This document shows, one piece after another, positions 36,137 through 46,700 of a stretch of 64,000 bases of DNA. Position 1 is the stretch's first letter; each line of letters begins with the position of its first letter. A model generated the notes under the pieces. The model was not told the DNA's origin, made no database searches, and worked only from the letters and a program-made list of their open reading frames with translations. Origin of the DNA: Novosphingobium sp. Lineage in GTDB: Bacteria > Pseudomonadota > Alphaproteobacteria > Sphingomonadales > Sphingomonadaceae. A program made the position numbers and the translations under genes. The DNA is taken from positions 2,046,001 to 2,110,000 of the forward strand of contig NZ_JBCNLP010000001.1 of assembly GCF_039595395.1 (NCBI RefSeq), written 5' to 3'.

Positions 36137-38476
36137 TTAGCGGATCTTGGCGGTCAGCGTCGCGCCAATGATACGCGGATCGTTGTAGGCGCCAGCGCGA
36201 TACCAGTTGGTGTCGAGCACGCCGATCAGATTGCGCGTGTTGGTCAGGTTGCGCACGAAGAGCGAGGCCGAGTAGTTCTTCCACTCGTAACCCACGCGCA
36301 GAGCGCCCTCGTAGGTGCCGTTGGTGGTGTATTCCACCGTCTTGTAAGGCGTGAGCGAGATCCTGCCCTGCAGCGTCCAGTCGGTCGAGACGAAGGCCTT
36401 GCCGGGGCCGATCGGCAGGTCATAGCGCGCGCCGAAGTTGAGGTTGTAGCTGGGCGCATCGGGCAGAGCGTTGTTGTCGATCTGCGCGAAGACGCCGCCC
36501 GCCGTGGTCACCGTGCGGTTCAGGATGGTGGCCGCCGGAACGCCGCCCACCGCGCCGACCTGGGCGTAGACGTTGGGATCGTCCACCTCGGTGTGCAGCA
36601 CCGAAAGGCCGGCGTTCAGGGTCAGGTTCTGCACGCGCACGTCGAACTCGGCCTCGGCGCCATAGCCCTGCGCCTGATTGGCGTTGAAGAGCACGCCGCT
36701 GCCGTTGCTGTCCTGCCCGTTGAGCTGGATGTTCTTCACCTTGTAGTAGAAACCGGTGAGGTTGAAGTGGCCGTGGTTGTTGAACAACACGCTCTTCAGA
36801 CCAGCCTCGTAAGAGGTGTTGGTTTCCGACTTGGCCGTGGTGAAGGGCGAGCTGAACACTGCCGAACGACCCTGAATGGTCGGGCCACGGAAGCCGCGCG
36901 CCACGCGGGCATAGAAGCTGACGTTGTTGTCCAGGCGATAGAGCGTGGAGATATCCCAGCTCGGCTGCGTGTCCGACATGCGGACATAGGTCGGTGCCGT
37001 GACCGGGAAGGTCGAGGCGCCCGTCACGGTGCGCGGCGGGGTCACCAGAGCGGTGCTCTTGGTGTCGTTGGTGACGCGCACGCCGCCGGTCACGCTCCAG
37101 GCCGGGGTGATGTTGTAGGTGCCCTGGCCGAACAGGCCCCAGCTGGTGTTGATGTTGTGCAGCTGCACCCAGTTGTTGGGGTTGGGGGCGGTGCCCAGCG
37201 CGTTGTTCTGCAGGAAGAAGGCGCGCTGATAGAACTGCGTGTCGTCACGCGAGTCGAAGTAGATGCCGCCGACTTGCCACTTGAACTTGCCATTGTCGGC
37301 GCTCGACAGGCGGACTTCCTGCGTCAGCTGGGTCAGACCGGCCACGCGGCCCATCGACTGGCCGCAACCGGCATAGGGATTGGCCGCCGAGGGCGTGCAG
37401 ACCGGAGCGTTGGCACCATAGGCGGCAGCCGCGCCGCCGTCCGTGTCGCCACGGCTGTAGCCCTGCACATGCTCGAGTGCCGAGATCGAGGTCAGCGTCA
37501 CGCCGCCGAACTTGTGGTCGATCTTCAGCTGCTCGCCATGGGTGTCATAGGCTTGGGGATTGTTGTTGCCCTCGGCGTAATTCACCGCGCGCAGGTTCAG
37601 GCCGAGCGCGGGCTTGGTGCTGCCCTGCACCACCGACTGGCGATAGAAGACCGTCGCGCTGCCGTCATAGTGGCGATAGTGGCCTTCCAGCTTCACGCTG
37701 GTGTCGCTGTCGGGCTGCCACAGCAGCTGCAGGCGGCCGTCGCGCTCGTTGAAGCCGCCCATGACGTTCTTGCCGGGGGTGGTGCCATCGTCGCTGGGGC
37801 CGGTGTAGTTGTTGCTGATCCAGTTGTCGCGGTGCTGGTACAGGCCCGAGGCGCGGAACATCAGCGTCTTGTCAGCGTTCAGCGGGCCGCCGACGCCGGC
37901 TTCCAGATTGACGCTGTTGTAGGTGCCCCACGAAGCGGTGGCATGGGCCTTCCACTCGGGCGTGGGGGCGGCGTTGGCGATCTTGATGATGCCCGCCGTG
38001 GTGTTGCGCCCGAAGAGCGAGCCCTGCGGACCCTTCAGCACTTCGATGTCGCCCACGTCATAGATCGGGTTGGACTTGAGCACGACATGCTCTTCCACCA
38101 CATCGTCCTGGATCAGCGACACCGGCTGCGAGGCGCCGAGGTAGAAGTCGATGTTGCCCAGGCCACGGATGTAGAAGCGCGGGAAGATGCGGCCCGTGGT
38201 CGATTCCGAATAGAGGCTGGGCACGCGGCCCGACAGCTTGATCAGCGTGTCACCGCCGCCCGAGGCGTAGTCGCTCATCTGCTCGTTGCTCACCACCGAG
38301 AGGGTGATGGGAACGGTGAGGTTGCTTTCCTTGCGGTGCTGCGCGGTCACCACGATGTCGCCGGGCGTGTCGGCCTGTTCGGCCGGAGCGGGGGCGGTCT
38401 GTGCGTGAGCGACGGGCGCCCAGGCGAGCACAAGCATGCTGGCCGCGCTCAAGGCGGCGGAGCGGGTGATGGTCAT
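36137..38476 (-). CDS. TonB-dependent outer-membrane receptor
   Basis: A 779-residue receptor with a signal peptide (MTITRSAALSAASMLVLAWA, cleavage near AHAQ). The plug domain begins at DIVVTAQHRKESNLTVPITLSVV and contains PRFYIRGLGNIDF and DIEVLKGPQGSLFGRNTTAGII. A beta-barrel ends in ...GATLTAKIR. The plug resembles the sphingomonad class used for hydrophobic or oligosaccharide substrates rather than a classical siderophore receptor, but the ligand cannot be read from the sequence. There is no FecI/FecR partner nearby and no STN domain. The gene is monocistronic, with its own terminator. Confidence 0.9.
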   Translation of the reverse strand: MTITRSAALSAASMLVLAWAPVAHAQTAPAPAEQADTPGDIVVTAQHRKESNLTVPITLSVVSNEQMSDYASGGGDTLIKLSGRVPSLYSESTTGRIFPRFYIRGLGNIDFYLGASQPVSLIQDDVVEEHVVLKSNPIYDVGDIEVLKGPQGSLFGRNTTAGIIKIANAAPTPEWKAHATASWGTYNSVNLEAGVGGPLNADKTLMFRASGLYQHRDNWISNNYTGPSDDGTTPGKNVMGGFNERDGRLQLLWQPDSDTSVKLEGHYRHYDGSATVFYRQSVVQGSTKPALGLNLRAVNYAEGNNNPQAYDTHGEQLKIDHKFGGVTLTSISALEHVQGYSRGDTDGGAAAAYGANAPVCTPSAANPYAGCGQSMGRVAGLTQLTQEVRLSSADNGKFKWQVGGIYFDSRDDTQFYQRAFFLQNNALGTAPNPNNWVQLHNINTSWGLFGQGTYNITPAWSVTGGVRVTNDTKSTALVTPPRTVTGASTFPVTAPTYVRMSDTQPSWDISTLYRLDNNVSFYARVARGFRGPTIQGRSAVFSSPFTTAKSETNTSYEAGLKSVLFNNHGHFNLTGFYYKVKNIQLNGQDSNGSGVLFNANQAQGYGAEAEFDVRVQNLTLNAGLSVLHTEVDDPNVYAQVGAVGGVPAATILNRTVTTAGGVFAQIDNNALPDAPSYNLNFGARYDLPIGPGKAFVSTDWTLQGRISLTPYKTVEYTTNGTYEGALRVGYEWKNYSASLFVRNLTNTRNLIGVLDTNWYRAGAYNDPRIIGATLTAKIR

Positions 38477-38713
38477 CTGAATTAAGTCCCCTGTCTGATA
38501 TCGATCAGCACCTTATGGCAGCCGCGATCCACCGGCGTGAAAGCCGGGCGGATGGGCCACCAAGGTCGATGCCTCGCGATTAAGGGGCGTGGATGACATT
38601 TTTATGGCAACTTTGTGACGGTTCGCATGTGCGGCATAGGTCGTCGCAAAGTGTTGTAAATTTGCCGCATTTGCTGTGGGCATTGCGGAAGTGCCCAAAA
38701 AGGGGCCCCGGCG

Positions 38714-39592
38714 TTACTCCTCCTCCGCCACCAGATCGGCGCGAATGGCCTGCAATTGCGCTTCCCGGTCGGCGGTCACGGTCGGGAAGGCGGGTTTCAG
38801 CCCTTCAAGCAAATCGAGCACGATCTGCGAGACGATCAGTCGCGCATTTTCCTTGTCGTCGGCGGGCACGACATACCAGGGCGCCTCGGCGCTGCTGGTC
38901 GCGCTGATCGCGCCTTCATAGGCCTTGCGATAATCCTTCCAGAACTTGCGCTCCACCACGTCCGAGGGGCTCAGCTTCCAGTTCTTGTCCGGTTCGTCGA
39001 TGCGGGCGAGGAAGCGTTTGCGCTGCTCCTCCTTCGACAAATGGAGGAAGATCTTCACGATGCGCGTGCCATTGGCGTGGAGATGCTTCTCGAAATCGCG
39101 GATCGAGCGATAGCGTTCCTCCCACAGCGTATCGTTGCGATAGCGGTGCTCGGGCACGCCCTGTCCCTCCAGGATCTCGGGATGCACGCGCACCACCAGA
39201 ACATCCTCGTAATAGGAGCGGTTGAAGATGCCGATCTGGCCGCGCTCGGGCAGTTCGCGGGTGGCGCGCCACAGGAAGTCATGCTGCGCCTCGATCGCGC
39301 TGGGATGCTTGAAGCTGGAAACCTTGCAGCCCTGCGGATTGACGCCCGACATCACATGGCGGATCGCCCCGTCCTTGCCGGCGGCATCCATCGCCTGAAA
39401 GATCACCAGCGCGCCATAGCTGTTGGCGGCATAATGGCGCTGCTGCAGGTCGCTCAGGCGCGCGACATGATCGGCCAGGATCTCGCGATAATCGTCCTTC
39501 GAGCGATAGGCAGGTTTCACCAGCGTCTTGCGCTTCTTGAGGTCGACCTCTTCGCCCGGAGCAATGCGGTAATCCTTGAGGCGAATTTTCAT
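38714..39592 (-). CDS. ppk2: polyphosphate kinase 2 family protein (PPK2)
   Basis: A 292-residue PPK2-type nucleotide kinase using polyphosphate to phosphorylate AMP/ADP or other nucleotides. It has the Walker A region FQAMDAAGKDGAIRH (about 66-80), Walker B GIFNRSYYEDVLVVRVHP and a basic lid RKRFLARIDEPDKNWKLS. Its single domain, length and motif wording suit the class that acts on nucleoside mono- or diphosphates, but the class is not certain. The ATG at 39592 lies six bases after AAGGAG; the ATG at 39598 sits directly on that site and is less likely. Confidence 0.9.
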   Translation of the reverse strand: MKIRLKDYRIAPGEEVDLKKRKTLVKPAYRSKDDYREILADHVARLSDLQQRHYAANSYGALVIFQAMDAAGKDGAIRHVMSGVNPQGCKVSSFKHPSAIEAQHDFLWRATRELPERGQIGIFNRSYYEDVLVVRVHPEILEGQGVPEHRYRNDTLWEERYRSIRDFEKHLHANGTRIVKIFLHLSKEEQRKRFLARIDEPDKNWKLSPSDVVERKFWKDYRKAYEGAISATSSAEAPWYVVPADDKENARLIVSQIVLDLLEGLKPAFPTVTADREAQLQAIRADLVAEEE

Positions 39593-39759
39593 CGGCATCT
39601 CCTTGCGCGCGAGAGGAAGGGGCGAGCCGATGCGCGTCTGGTCCGGGCCTGAGCCTCTCTGTGCCTGCCGACCATCTATACCCCTAAAATCATGCCTGTC
39701 TTCCGCGATTTGTCGCAGGTGAAGCCGGTTTTGCCGCTTGGTGAAGGAGGCGCGGAGAT

Positions 39760-39783
39760 GGAACCATCGCGGTGATGGAGGTT
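39760..39783 (+). promoter_or_regulatory. possible EcfG-type (general stress sigma factor) promoter
   Basis: GGAAC (39760-39764) and GTT (39781-39783) are separated by 16 bases. This resembles the alphaproteobacterial EcfG promoter (GGAAC, spacer of 16-17, CGTT), but the spacer is about one base short and the C is missing. It precedes the small open frame at 39866. It is suggestive only. Confidence 0.3.
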
Positions 39784-39810
39784 TGCCTCTCTATAAACAG
39801 ACATTCATGG

Positions 39811-39853
39811 CGAAAGGCCGGAGCGCCGCCGCAAGGCGGATCACCGGCCTTCG
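39811..39853 (+). other. nested hairpin directly before a ribosome-binding site
   Basis: An outer stem AAGGCCGG (39814-39821) / CCGGCCTT (39844-39851), extended by CG pairs around a bulge, encloses an inner perfect stem CCGCC-GCAA-GGCGG (39826-39839). The AGGAG ribosome site at 39856-39860 follows at once. No U-run is present. The hairpin could influence translation or RNA stability. Confidence 0.5.
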
Positions 39854-39865
39854 AGAGGAGTGATC

Positions 39866-40063
39866 GTGACCTTCCTTCAATGGCACAGGCTGGCTGCCAA
39901 GGCCCAGGGTCTGGCGCGCTCCGCGCTCGAGATGCTGCGCCATCCCGGATCGAAAGCGAAGGCGACAGCCGATGCCCAGTCGATGATGGATCATCTGGCC
40001 AGGATGGGGTTCACCCCTTCCGAAACGCCCTCGACCCGGTCAGCTCATGACGGCAAGGGCTGA
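39866..40063 (+). CDS. hypothetical small basic protein (65 residues)
   Basis: A 65-residue frame beginning at GTG 39866 with AGGAG five bases upstream. An in-frame GTG at 39860 overlaps that site and is less likely. The N-terminal part is amphipathic (FLQWHRLAAKAQGLARSALEMLRHPG), the middle is Lys/Ala-rich and the C-terminus is polar. No family is recognised. Support comes from the ribosome site, the structured leader and the promoter-like motif. It converges on the aldose epimerase with three bases between the ends. It may be spurious. Confidence 0.4.
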   Translation: MTFLQWHRLAAKAQGLARSALEMLRHPGSKAKATADAQSMMDHLARMGFTPSETPSTRSAHDGKG

Positions 40064-40066
40064 CCA

Positions 40067-41140
40067 TCACGCCAGCGAGGGCACCAGCACCATGCGATGG
40101 CGATAGGTCTGCCCCGGATCGAGCCGTGCCGAACCGAAATGCGGCTGATTGGGCGTGTCGGGGAATTTCTGGGGTTCAAGCGCCACACCGGCTCCGGCCT
40201 GATAGGGCGTGCCGCCCTTGCCGCGCAGCGTGCCGTCAAACACATTGCCGCCATAGACCTGCAGCCCCGGCTCGGTGGAGAGCATGTCGAGCTGGCGCCC
40301 GTTGCCGGCATGGCTGATCCGGGCGACGGGCTTGGGGGTCTCGGTCTCACCTGCATCGATGACGAAATTGTGGTCGATGCCCCCGGCAAGGCGCAATTGC
40401 TCATCGGGCTGGGCCACGGCATCGCGGACCGCGCGCGGCTGGCGGAAATCGAACGGCGTGTCCGCGACTGGGCGCAACTCGCCATTGGGGATCAGATCCG
40501 GGTTGACCGGGGTGAAGCGCGAGGCCGGGATTGTCAGCACGGTGGTCAGGGCGCTGTCCGCGCTGCTGCCGCCCGCCAGATTGAAGAGCGGATGCTGGGT
40601 CATGGCGATCACCGTGGGGCGATCGCTGGTGGCGCTCATTTCGATGGTCAGCGCGCCATCGGGTGCCAGTTCATAGCGCACCCGCGCGGTGACATGGCCG
40701 GGAAAGCCGCCCTCGCCATCGGGGGATTCAAGACGCAGCGCGACCCATGGGTTGGGACCCTCTCCACCATCCTCCACCTGCCACAGCTTGCAGTCGAAGC
40801 CGTGATCGCCGCCATGCAGCGTGTTCTCGCCATTGTTGCGGTCGAGGCTGTAGGTCACGCCATCGAGCGTGAAACTGGCCCCGGCGATACGGTTGGCATA
40901 GCGCCCCACCGTCACCCCAAGCCAGTTGCGATGGCGGTGATAATCGAGGGGGTCGTCGAAACCCAGCAGGATGTCCTCATACTGCCCCGCGCGATCTGCA
41001 ATAGCGTAGGTCTGCAGCGTGGCCCCATAGGTCAGGATGCGGGCATGGACGCCATCGGGGCGGCCCAGCGTGATGGCCTCGATCACGCGTCCGTCATCGA
41101 GCAGGGCGGCGGTTTCACGCAGAAAGACAGGGGAAGCCAT
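40067..41140 (-). CDS. galM: aldose 1-epimerase (galactose mutarotase)
   Basis: A 357-residue mutarotase of the GalM fold that interconverts alpha and beta anomers of hexoses. Conserved parts are ILTYGATLQTYAI, GVTVGRYANRIAGA, NTLHGGDHGFD, the catalytic-His region MTQHPLFNLAGG, GIDHNFVID, and the catalytic Glu in VALEPQKFPD near the C-terminus. No signal peptide is seen, so it acts in the cytoplasm. Its position at the edge of the pectin/fucose region suggests that it serves sugars released there, possibly fucose, but this is inferred from context. Confidence 0.92.
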   Translation of the reverse strand: MASPVFLRETAALLDDGRVIEAITLGRPDGVHARILTYGATLQTYAIADRAGQYEDILLGFDDPLDYHRHRNWLGVTVGRYANRIAGASFTLDGVTYSLDRNNGENTLHGGDHGFDCKLWQVEDGGEGPNPWVALRLESPDGEGGFPGHVTARVRYELAPDGALTIEMSATSDRPTVIAMTQHPLFNLAGGSSADSALTTVLTIPASRFTPVNPDLIPNGELRPVADTPFDFRQPRAVRDAVAQPDEQLRLAGGIDHNFVIDAGETETPKPVARISHAGNGRQLDMLSTEPGLQVYGGNVFDGTLRGKGGTPYQAGAGVALEPQKFPDTPNQPHFGSARLDPGQTYRHRMVLVPSLA

Positions 41141-41277
41141 GATGATGCCTTATGGGGATGAGGGGGAAAGCTTGCTCATCCTAGGCTGCCCGATGCGCGT
41201 GACGCAAGGGGCGCGGCAGGCAAAAAGAGGTGGCGACCGGGGAGTGCGATAGCGACCACCCAAGGGAGGGTCTGCTG

Positions 41278-42116
41278 TCAGTTCACAACCAGCAGCGGGC
41301 GCATCTCTGGCACGTTGGCGGCCAGTTCGCGCGCGACCATCGCGGCGAAGAGGTCGGCGCCTTTCCGTCCCAGATGCGTGCTGTCGAAAGACTGGCGTGG
41401 CTGGGCGGTGGGCAGCACGTTGACCTCGGTCTGGGCGCGCGCAGGCGTCTGGTCGGTGGGTGTTGATCCACGCGGCAGTTCGGCCAGCGTGTCGGCTTCC
41501 GTTTGCCCCATCGCCTGAACGGCGGTGGCGCTGTCAACATTGAGGTCGATCAGGGCGCATTTCATCTCGGCGGCGACAGTGCGAATGGCATCGGCCCATG
41601 GCGCCAGATCATTGACCAGCCTGCCGTCCCTGAACATGCGGCGCGTCAGCGGCGTGACCAGCACCGGGGTGGCTCCTGCCTCACGCGCATCCTCGACATA
41701 GCGGCGGATGTAGCCGGGGAACTCCTGCGCCAGCTCGGTGGAGCGGCTGTTGCCCGGCTGGTCGTTGTGGCCGAACTGGATCAGCCCCCAGACATGCTGA
41801 TAGCCTTTTGTCTGAGCCTCACGCAGGGCGATGTCCCAGGCTCCTGTATATAGGTGCGCGAACTGCGCCCGCCGCGCGCGACATTGAGGCAGACGGCAAA
41901 GGCCGTCACATGATCGGCGCAGAAGCTCGGCCCCCAGCCGCCGAAGACGGCGGTGGTGAAATCGCCGACCAGGATGATCTTGGACGGCTGGATGCGTTTG
42001 GGCATTTCGCGCGGCACGGCGGGCTTGGGCGGCTCGGGCGCGGCCTGGTGGGCCTGGGTAACTGGCGCTCCCATCAGGGCGGCGGTGGAGGCAAGACCGG
42101 AAAGGACGTGCTTCAT
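41278..42116 (-). pseudogene. rhamnogalacturonan acetylesterase-like SGNH hydrolase, frameshifted and lacking the nucleophile
   Basis: A signal peptide (MKHVLSGLASTAALMGAPVT) precedes block I, read as KIILVGDFTTAVFGGWG. Family members have Ser where this gene has Phe (codon 41958-41960, TTC instead of TCC). The frame runs through NVARGGRSSRTYIQE and then shifts near 41841-41846. In the next frame the expected AWDIALREAQTKGYQHVWG, LIQFGHNDQPGNSRS and, further on, VTPLTRRMF and FDSTHLGRKGADLFA (catalytic Asp and His) continue to a stop at 41278. Two independent lesions make loss of function likely. A sequencing error could explain the frameshift but not easily both. Confidence 0.82.
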
Positions 42117-42146
42117 CCGTGCAACTCCGGTCTGGGGTAAGGCTGA

Positions 42147-43262
42147 TCAGCCCGGATGCCAGTCGCCGAACATGGCAGCGCGCGACAGGGCATCGGCCTG
42201 CTGCGCGCTCAACTGCTTGCCGCGTCTTGTGCCCTGAGCGCCGGGCCCGATGTTGTGGAACTCGGCAAAACGGGCGTCCTCGGGTTCGAAGAAGGTACGT
42301 GGATTGCCGTCAGCGCCGGTGTACCACATGCGGGTCCAGCCCGAGGGCGCGATATGGCGCCCAATCCGGCAGCGCAGATAGGCTGCCATCCCCACCGAGC
42401 GTGGATCGCCGATCCGCTTGCCCCCGACCATCGTCGAGGCGCGCCATGGGCGACCGAGAAATACGCTGCCATCGGGCACGCCGGGCTGAGCGGTCAGGTC
42501 GCAACCGTCGAAGACCAAGCCTGCCGCCTGATCGAGCAGGGTGCTGGGGGCGGCAATACACCCCTCGACCGGCTCGACGCGGGGGCGCGAGACGATGGTG
42601 CAGCCTTCGAAGCGGGCCGCAGCGCCGCCGAAGATAAAGTCATAGCTGCCCAGAATGCTGCAGCTGGTGAACAGCGCCCGCCGCCGCGCGCAATAGAGCG
42701 TGTCCTGATGGCTGGCGAGGTGGCAGTCACGGATCACGGCGCGATCGGTGTCGCCGTCCAGCGTCAGGGCGATGGCCTGCTGGCTGCCGGGCAGATCGGC
42801 TTTCAGTCCGTTGGGCTTGTGCATTTCGGTGACGGCATCATAGCTGTTCTCGATGGAGAGGCCGGAGAGATGCACATCGGGTGCGGTGATCTTCAGTGCC
42901 GCGGTGCGAAAGGTGCCATAGGGTTTACCGTCCGGGGCGATCTGGCCCGCGCCCGCCGCGAAGATCAGGCGTGTGGCTTGAACGCCGGCGCCGATCAACT
43001 GCACCCTGGGGCGGTCGATCAGGAAGGCGGCTTGCCATGTGCCGGGGCCCAGAAAGATGCGATAGGGCAGCTTGCCATCGGTTGGGGCGGCGTCGATGGC
43101 TTGTTGCAGTCCGGCAAAGCGGCGTCCGCTCTGCGATGAGGCTGCCTGTTCGACCACGGCATCGAAAGGGCCTCTGCCCAGCGCCAGTGCGGGTCTGCCA
43201 GCCAGAGCCAGCAGGCCCATGGACATTGCGCGTCGGCTGAACGGGATATCGGGAAGGCTCAT
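42147..43262 (-). CDS. pectin methylesterase (carbohydrate esterase family 8)
   Basis: A 371-residue exported enzyme that de-esterifies homogalacturonan. The leader has a twin-arginine-like FSRRAMSMGLLALAG stretch. The right-handed beta-helix shows the family motifs ASHQDTLY and GSYDFIFGGAAARFEGC, supplying the two catalytic Asp residues, and FLGRPWRA with the substrate-binding Arg and Trp. The ATG at 43262 is chosen because upstream codons (to 43364) encode no leader-like sequence; an ATG twelve codons later is possible. It lies 30 bases upstream of the broken acetylesterase on the same strand. Confidence 0.9.
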   Translation of the reverse strand: MSLPDIPFSRRAMSMGLLALAGRPALALGRGPFDAVVEQAASSQSGRRFAGLQQAIDAAPTDGKLPYRIFLGPGTWQAAFLIDRPRVQLIGAGVQATRLIFAAGAGQIAPDGKPYGTFRTAALKITAPDVHLSGLSIENSYDAVTEMHKPNGLKADLPGSQQAIALTLDGDTDRAVIRDCHLASHQDTLYCARRRALFTSCSILGSYDFIFGGAAARFEGCTIVSRPRVEPVEGCIAAPSTLLDQAAGLVFDGCDLTAQPGVPDGSVFLGRPWRASTMVGGKRIGDPRSVGMAAYLRCRIGRHIAPSGWTRMWYTGADGNPRTFFEPEDARFAEFHNIGPGAQGTRRGKQLSAQQADALSRAAMFGDWHPG

Positions 43263-43701
43263 TGTGTCGGCCGCGTGGACACAAGAGGGCTGATTGGCAT
43301 GTGCGCTTCCATCATGTCCCCTCCTGGTGCTGAGTGTGTCAGCATTCTTCTTCGCAATCGACACGAATGTCTAGCGGTTACCTTTGCAGAGATTGGCGGG
43401 GCGAGGTTGCTGCCATCGAGGCGGTAAAACGACATCTCTATCAATTTTCGATCAGTTTGCTGTGCCCCTTTATGCGCGATCATATCGATTATCATGCTGA
43501 TTTATCGTTCTCCTTTGCACGTTTTGGGCAAATGTCATCTCGATGCCCCCGGCGCGGCCTGCTGTCCGCCATGCGCGCAAGGCCGATTTTTCCAACCTCC
43601 ATAGCGCATCTCTGGTTGATGACACCGGTTTCCAGTCCTATGGAGAGGCATAAAAACATGAAATGATCACCCGCTCGCCGGGGTTGGGAAAGGACACTTG
43701 G
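43263..43701. other. divergent intergenic region
   Basis: A 439-base interval between the pectin methylesterase and the large LamG gene. It is more AT-rich than its surroundings in the part near 43430-43510 and must hold both divergent promoters. I see no convincing gene, riboswitch or terminator in it. Confidence 0.6.
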
Positions 43702-46700
43702 ATGAGGCCTCTGGTCACCGCATCGCTTCTGGCATTGGCGCTGGCGAGCTATACCGCCCCTGCCATGGCATCGCCCGATAAGGTCGAGCCACATGCTGAC
43801 GGCCTGCTGTTCCGTGCCTCGCTTGACCATGATTTCCGCGCCGATGTCGCGGGCGGCGACGCCATCCCCAATTTCCGCAGCGGCGTCACCATCACGCCCG
43901 ATGGCGCCATGGGCGGCGCGGCGCGCTGGGCCGATGACGGCTATGTCGCCTGGAAGGCGCCGGGCAACATGCAGGCGGCGCGTGGTACGCTCTCCTTCTT
44001 CTGGCGCTCACGCACGCCGGTGGGCGAGGCGCCCTTCGTGATCTTCCGCGCAGGCTTTGCCGATCACACCAGTTGGGACATGGCCTTCCTGCGCATCGAC
44101 TGGAACGGTCATGGCTTCGACGCCTTTGTCACCGACGCCAATCTCTCGCGTCTTCGCGTGTCATGGACCATCCCTCAGGCCCCGTCGCCCACCGCATGGG
44201 AGCATATCGCCTTCGCCTGGGACGAGACGCAGGGCGTGCGCCTGTTCGTCGATGGCCATGAAGTCGCCCGCAAGGACCAGAAGGCCGATCTGGACAGCGG
44301 ACTCGACGGCTTCGGCATGGCCGGGCGCGTGCTGTCCCCGCATCAGGTGCAGAGCCGCTACAATTTCACGCGCGGCAGCGATCTGGACGAGATCCGGGTC
44401 TATGATCGCATGCTCGATACGCCCGACATCGCCGCTCTGGCCGCCAAGGGCGAGGTGCGCGCGGCGCCCGCACCCGATGCCTCGGCCCAGCGTATTGCAT
44501 GGCTGCATCGCTATGGCTGGGATCAGGGCGATCCGCCCGCGCTGGAGTCCGGAACCACAAGCATCCGCAAGGTCGAATTTGCCGACGCGAAGGATATGAA
44601 GGAGCGGATGTGGAAAGGCGTCGACGGCATCGCCGAAACCACATGGCCGGGCGTCTACAACCGCTCCCGCTTGCCGGGCCGCGACGATTATTTCGAGCTG
44701 CCCGACTGGAACGTCTATGTCGAGGGCGGCAAACGCTATGACCTGACCGTGCCCCCCGGCGAGCAGGTTAACCGCGTGGAAATCCGGGGCGCCGCCTATG
44801 GCCGCCTCGACTGGTCAGGTGCGGATGGCAAGGCCAGCCTGCTGGCGCAAAGACCCAAGGGCGTGGTGCGCAGCGTGACCAGCTTTGCGCAAAAGCAGGG
44901 CGGCACGCTCTCCTTCACCAACGAGATGCAGGAGCAGCCGATCCAGGAGATCTGGGCCTATGACGTCGGCGCAGGCAAGGAGCCAGAGGGCAGTTTCAAG
45001 CTGAGCTATGCGGTGGATTCGCGCCTGTCGCCCCGGATCGCGCCGCTGGCCTCGCTCAACGACTTTATCGCCGGGCGCTATCCGGCCAATGAACGCAGCA
45101 CCGTGCTGGCCATGCCTGCGGGCGGCGTAAAGGCGGCGGTGGGCGCCGGTTCTGCCGGGGGCGGGGGGGCCAATGCGCTGCCCGCTCACCCCGACCCCAT
45201 CGTTCATATCCTAATCCCCGCCAGCTTCGGCGAGGCCAAAGCCGATCAGCCGCTGGCCCGCGCCTGGGACTATGGCTGGCAGAACATGCATGACGGGCTG
45301 GACGGCGTGGCCATCGATCTGCCCGCGCTGCATGTCACGCCCGGAAAGTCCGGGCTGATCCCGCTCAACATCCGCATCAAGGACCCGATCTGGCCGCAGC
45401 GCGATATGATCGACGTCTCGGTCTCGGTGAAGCCCGGCGAGGCGCACACGCTGTGGCTCGATCTGCGCGACCGCATCCTTTCGAACGACAGCCTTTATCT
45501 GACCGTCGCCTCGGGCGCGGCGGATTTCAACGCCGCCTCGCTCGATGGCACGAAAATCCGCCTGATCTTCAAGCCGCGCGACGAGGCCATCAAGGAGCAT
45601 GTCGCCGACCGCCTGCAGCAGGTGAAGGACAACTGGGCTTATCTGGTCGAGGAACACACCGCCTCGATGCGCGCAGGGCTCTATGCCCGGCTGCATGGCG
45701 ATGTGACCGATCTGCTGCGCGTCGATCCCGACAATGTCGAGGGCCGCACCTATTGGGCCGACATCGATTATCGCCCGGAAAATCTGCCGAAGGTCGCGCT
45801 GCCCGCCATTCCGCAAGGCGTGCCGGGATGGGCCGCGCGGCAGTTGCAGGATCTGGGGCTGGTGCGCCATTTCGTGAACTGGTGGATCGACGAGCGGCAG
45901 GTGCCCTATGGCGATTTCGGCGGCGGCATTTCGGATGACACCGATCTTGTGCAGCAATGGCCGGGCCTGGCGCTGATGGGTGTCGAGCCCGACAAGATTA
46001 ATGCCTCGGTGCGGGCTCTGTCCGATGCCGTCTACAAGAACGGCATGATCGTGAATGGCCTTGGCTATATCACCACCGATGAGCTTCACGCCTATGAGGA
46101 AGGGCTCAACTCCAACGGCGAGCGACTTTACCTCAACTGGGGCGAGCCCAAAGCTGTCGAGCGGCTGATGGAGACGGCCAAGGCGCTCCAGTCGGTGATC
46201 CTGAAGAACCCGACGGGCCATATGCATTTCGCCAGCAACTGGTACGGGGCGCGCAAGATCTACCGCGAAGGGCCTTGGGAATGGCAGAAGCCCTATTCCT
46301 TCTCGGTGGTGCATGGGCCCATTCTGGTCGGGCTCTACAATGGCAATCCGGCGGCGAAGGGGCTGGTGACGGGGCTGATGGATGGCCTGCTGGCTCATGG
46401 CAAGCAGGACGCCAAGGGGCTTTGGCAGTTCCCCAACGACATCAACTGGCGCAGCGATGAAGAGCGGGTGGGCGACGGCGGCGGGGCCTCGCTGCCGCCT
46501 CAGGCGGCCTGGGCGGCGTGGCGGCTGACGGGCGATACGCGCTATCTGCGCCCCATCGATACGATCCTTGCCAAGGGCGGGCTGAATGCCTTGAACCAGT
46601 TCGATGGCAATGGCTTTGCGCAATTGCCCGATGGTGCGGCTCTGCTGGCGAAGGCTTCGCCGTCCAGCACTGGCGGCTTCGGGCGCTATGCGGCATGGCT

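Noticed and set aside
36593..38485. A 630-codon open frame opposite the first TonB receptor
   Set aside because: Same reason: antisense shadow of a real beta-barrel gene.
38690..38713. GGGGCCCC followed by a T-run (minus strand) after ppk2, considered as a terminator
   Set aside because: The self-complementary core leaves no loop, so a stable hairpin cannot form.
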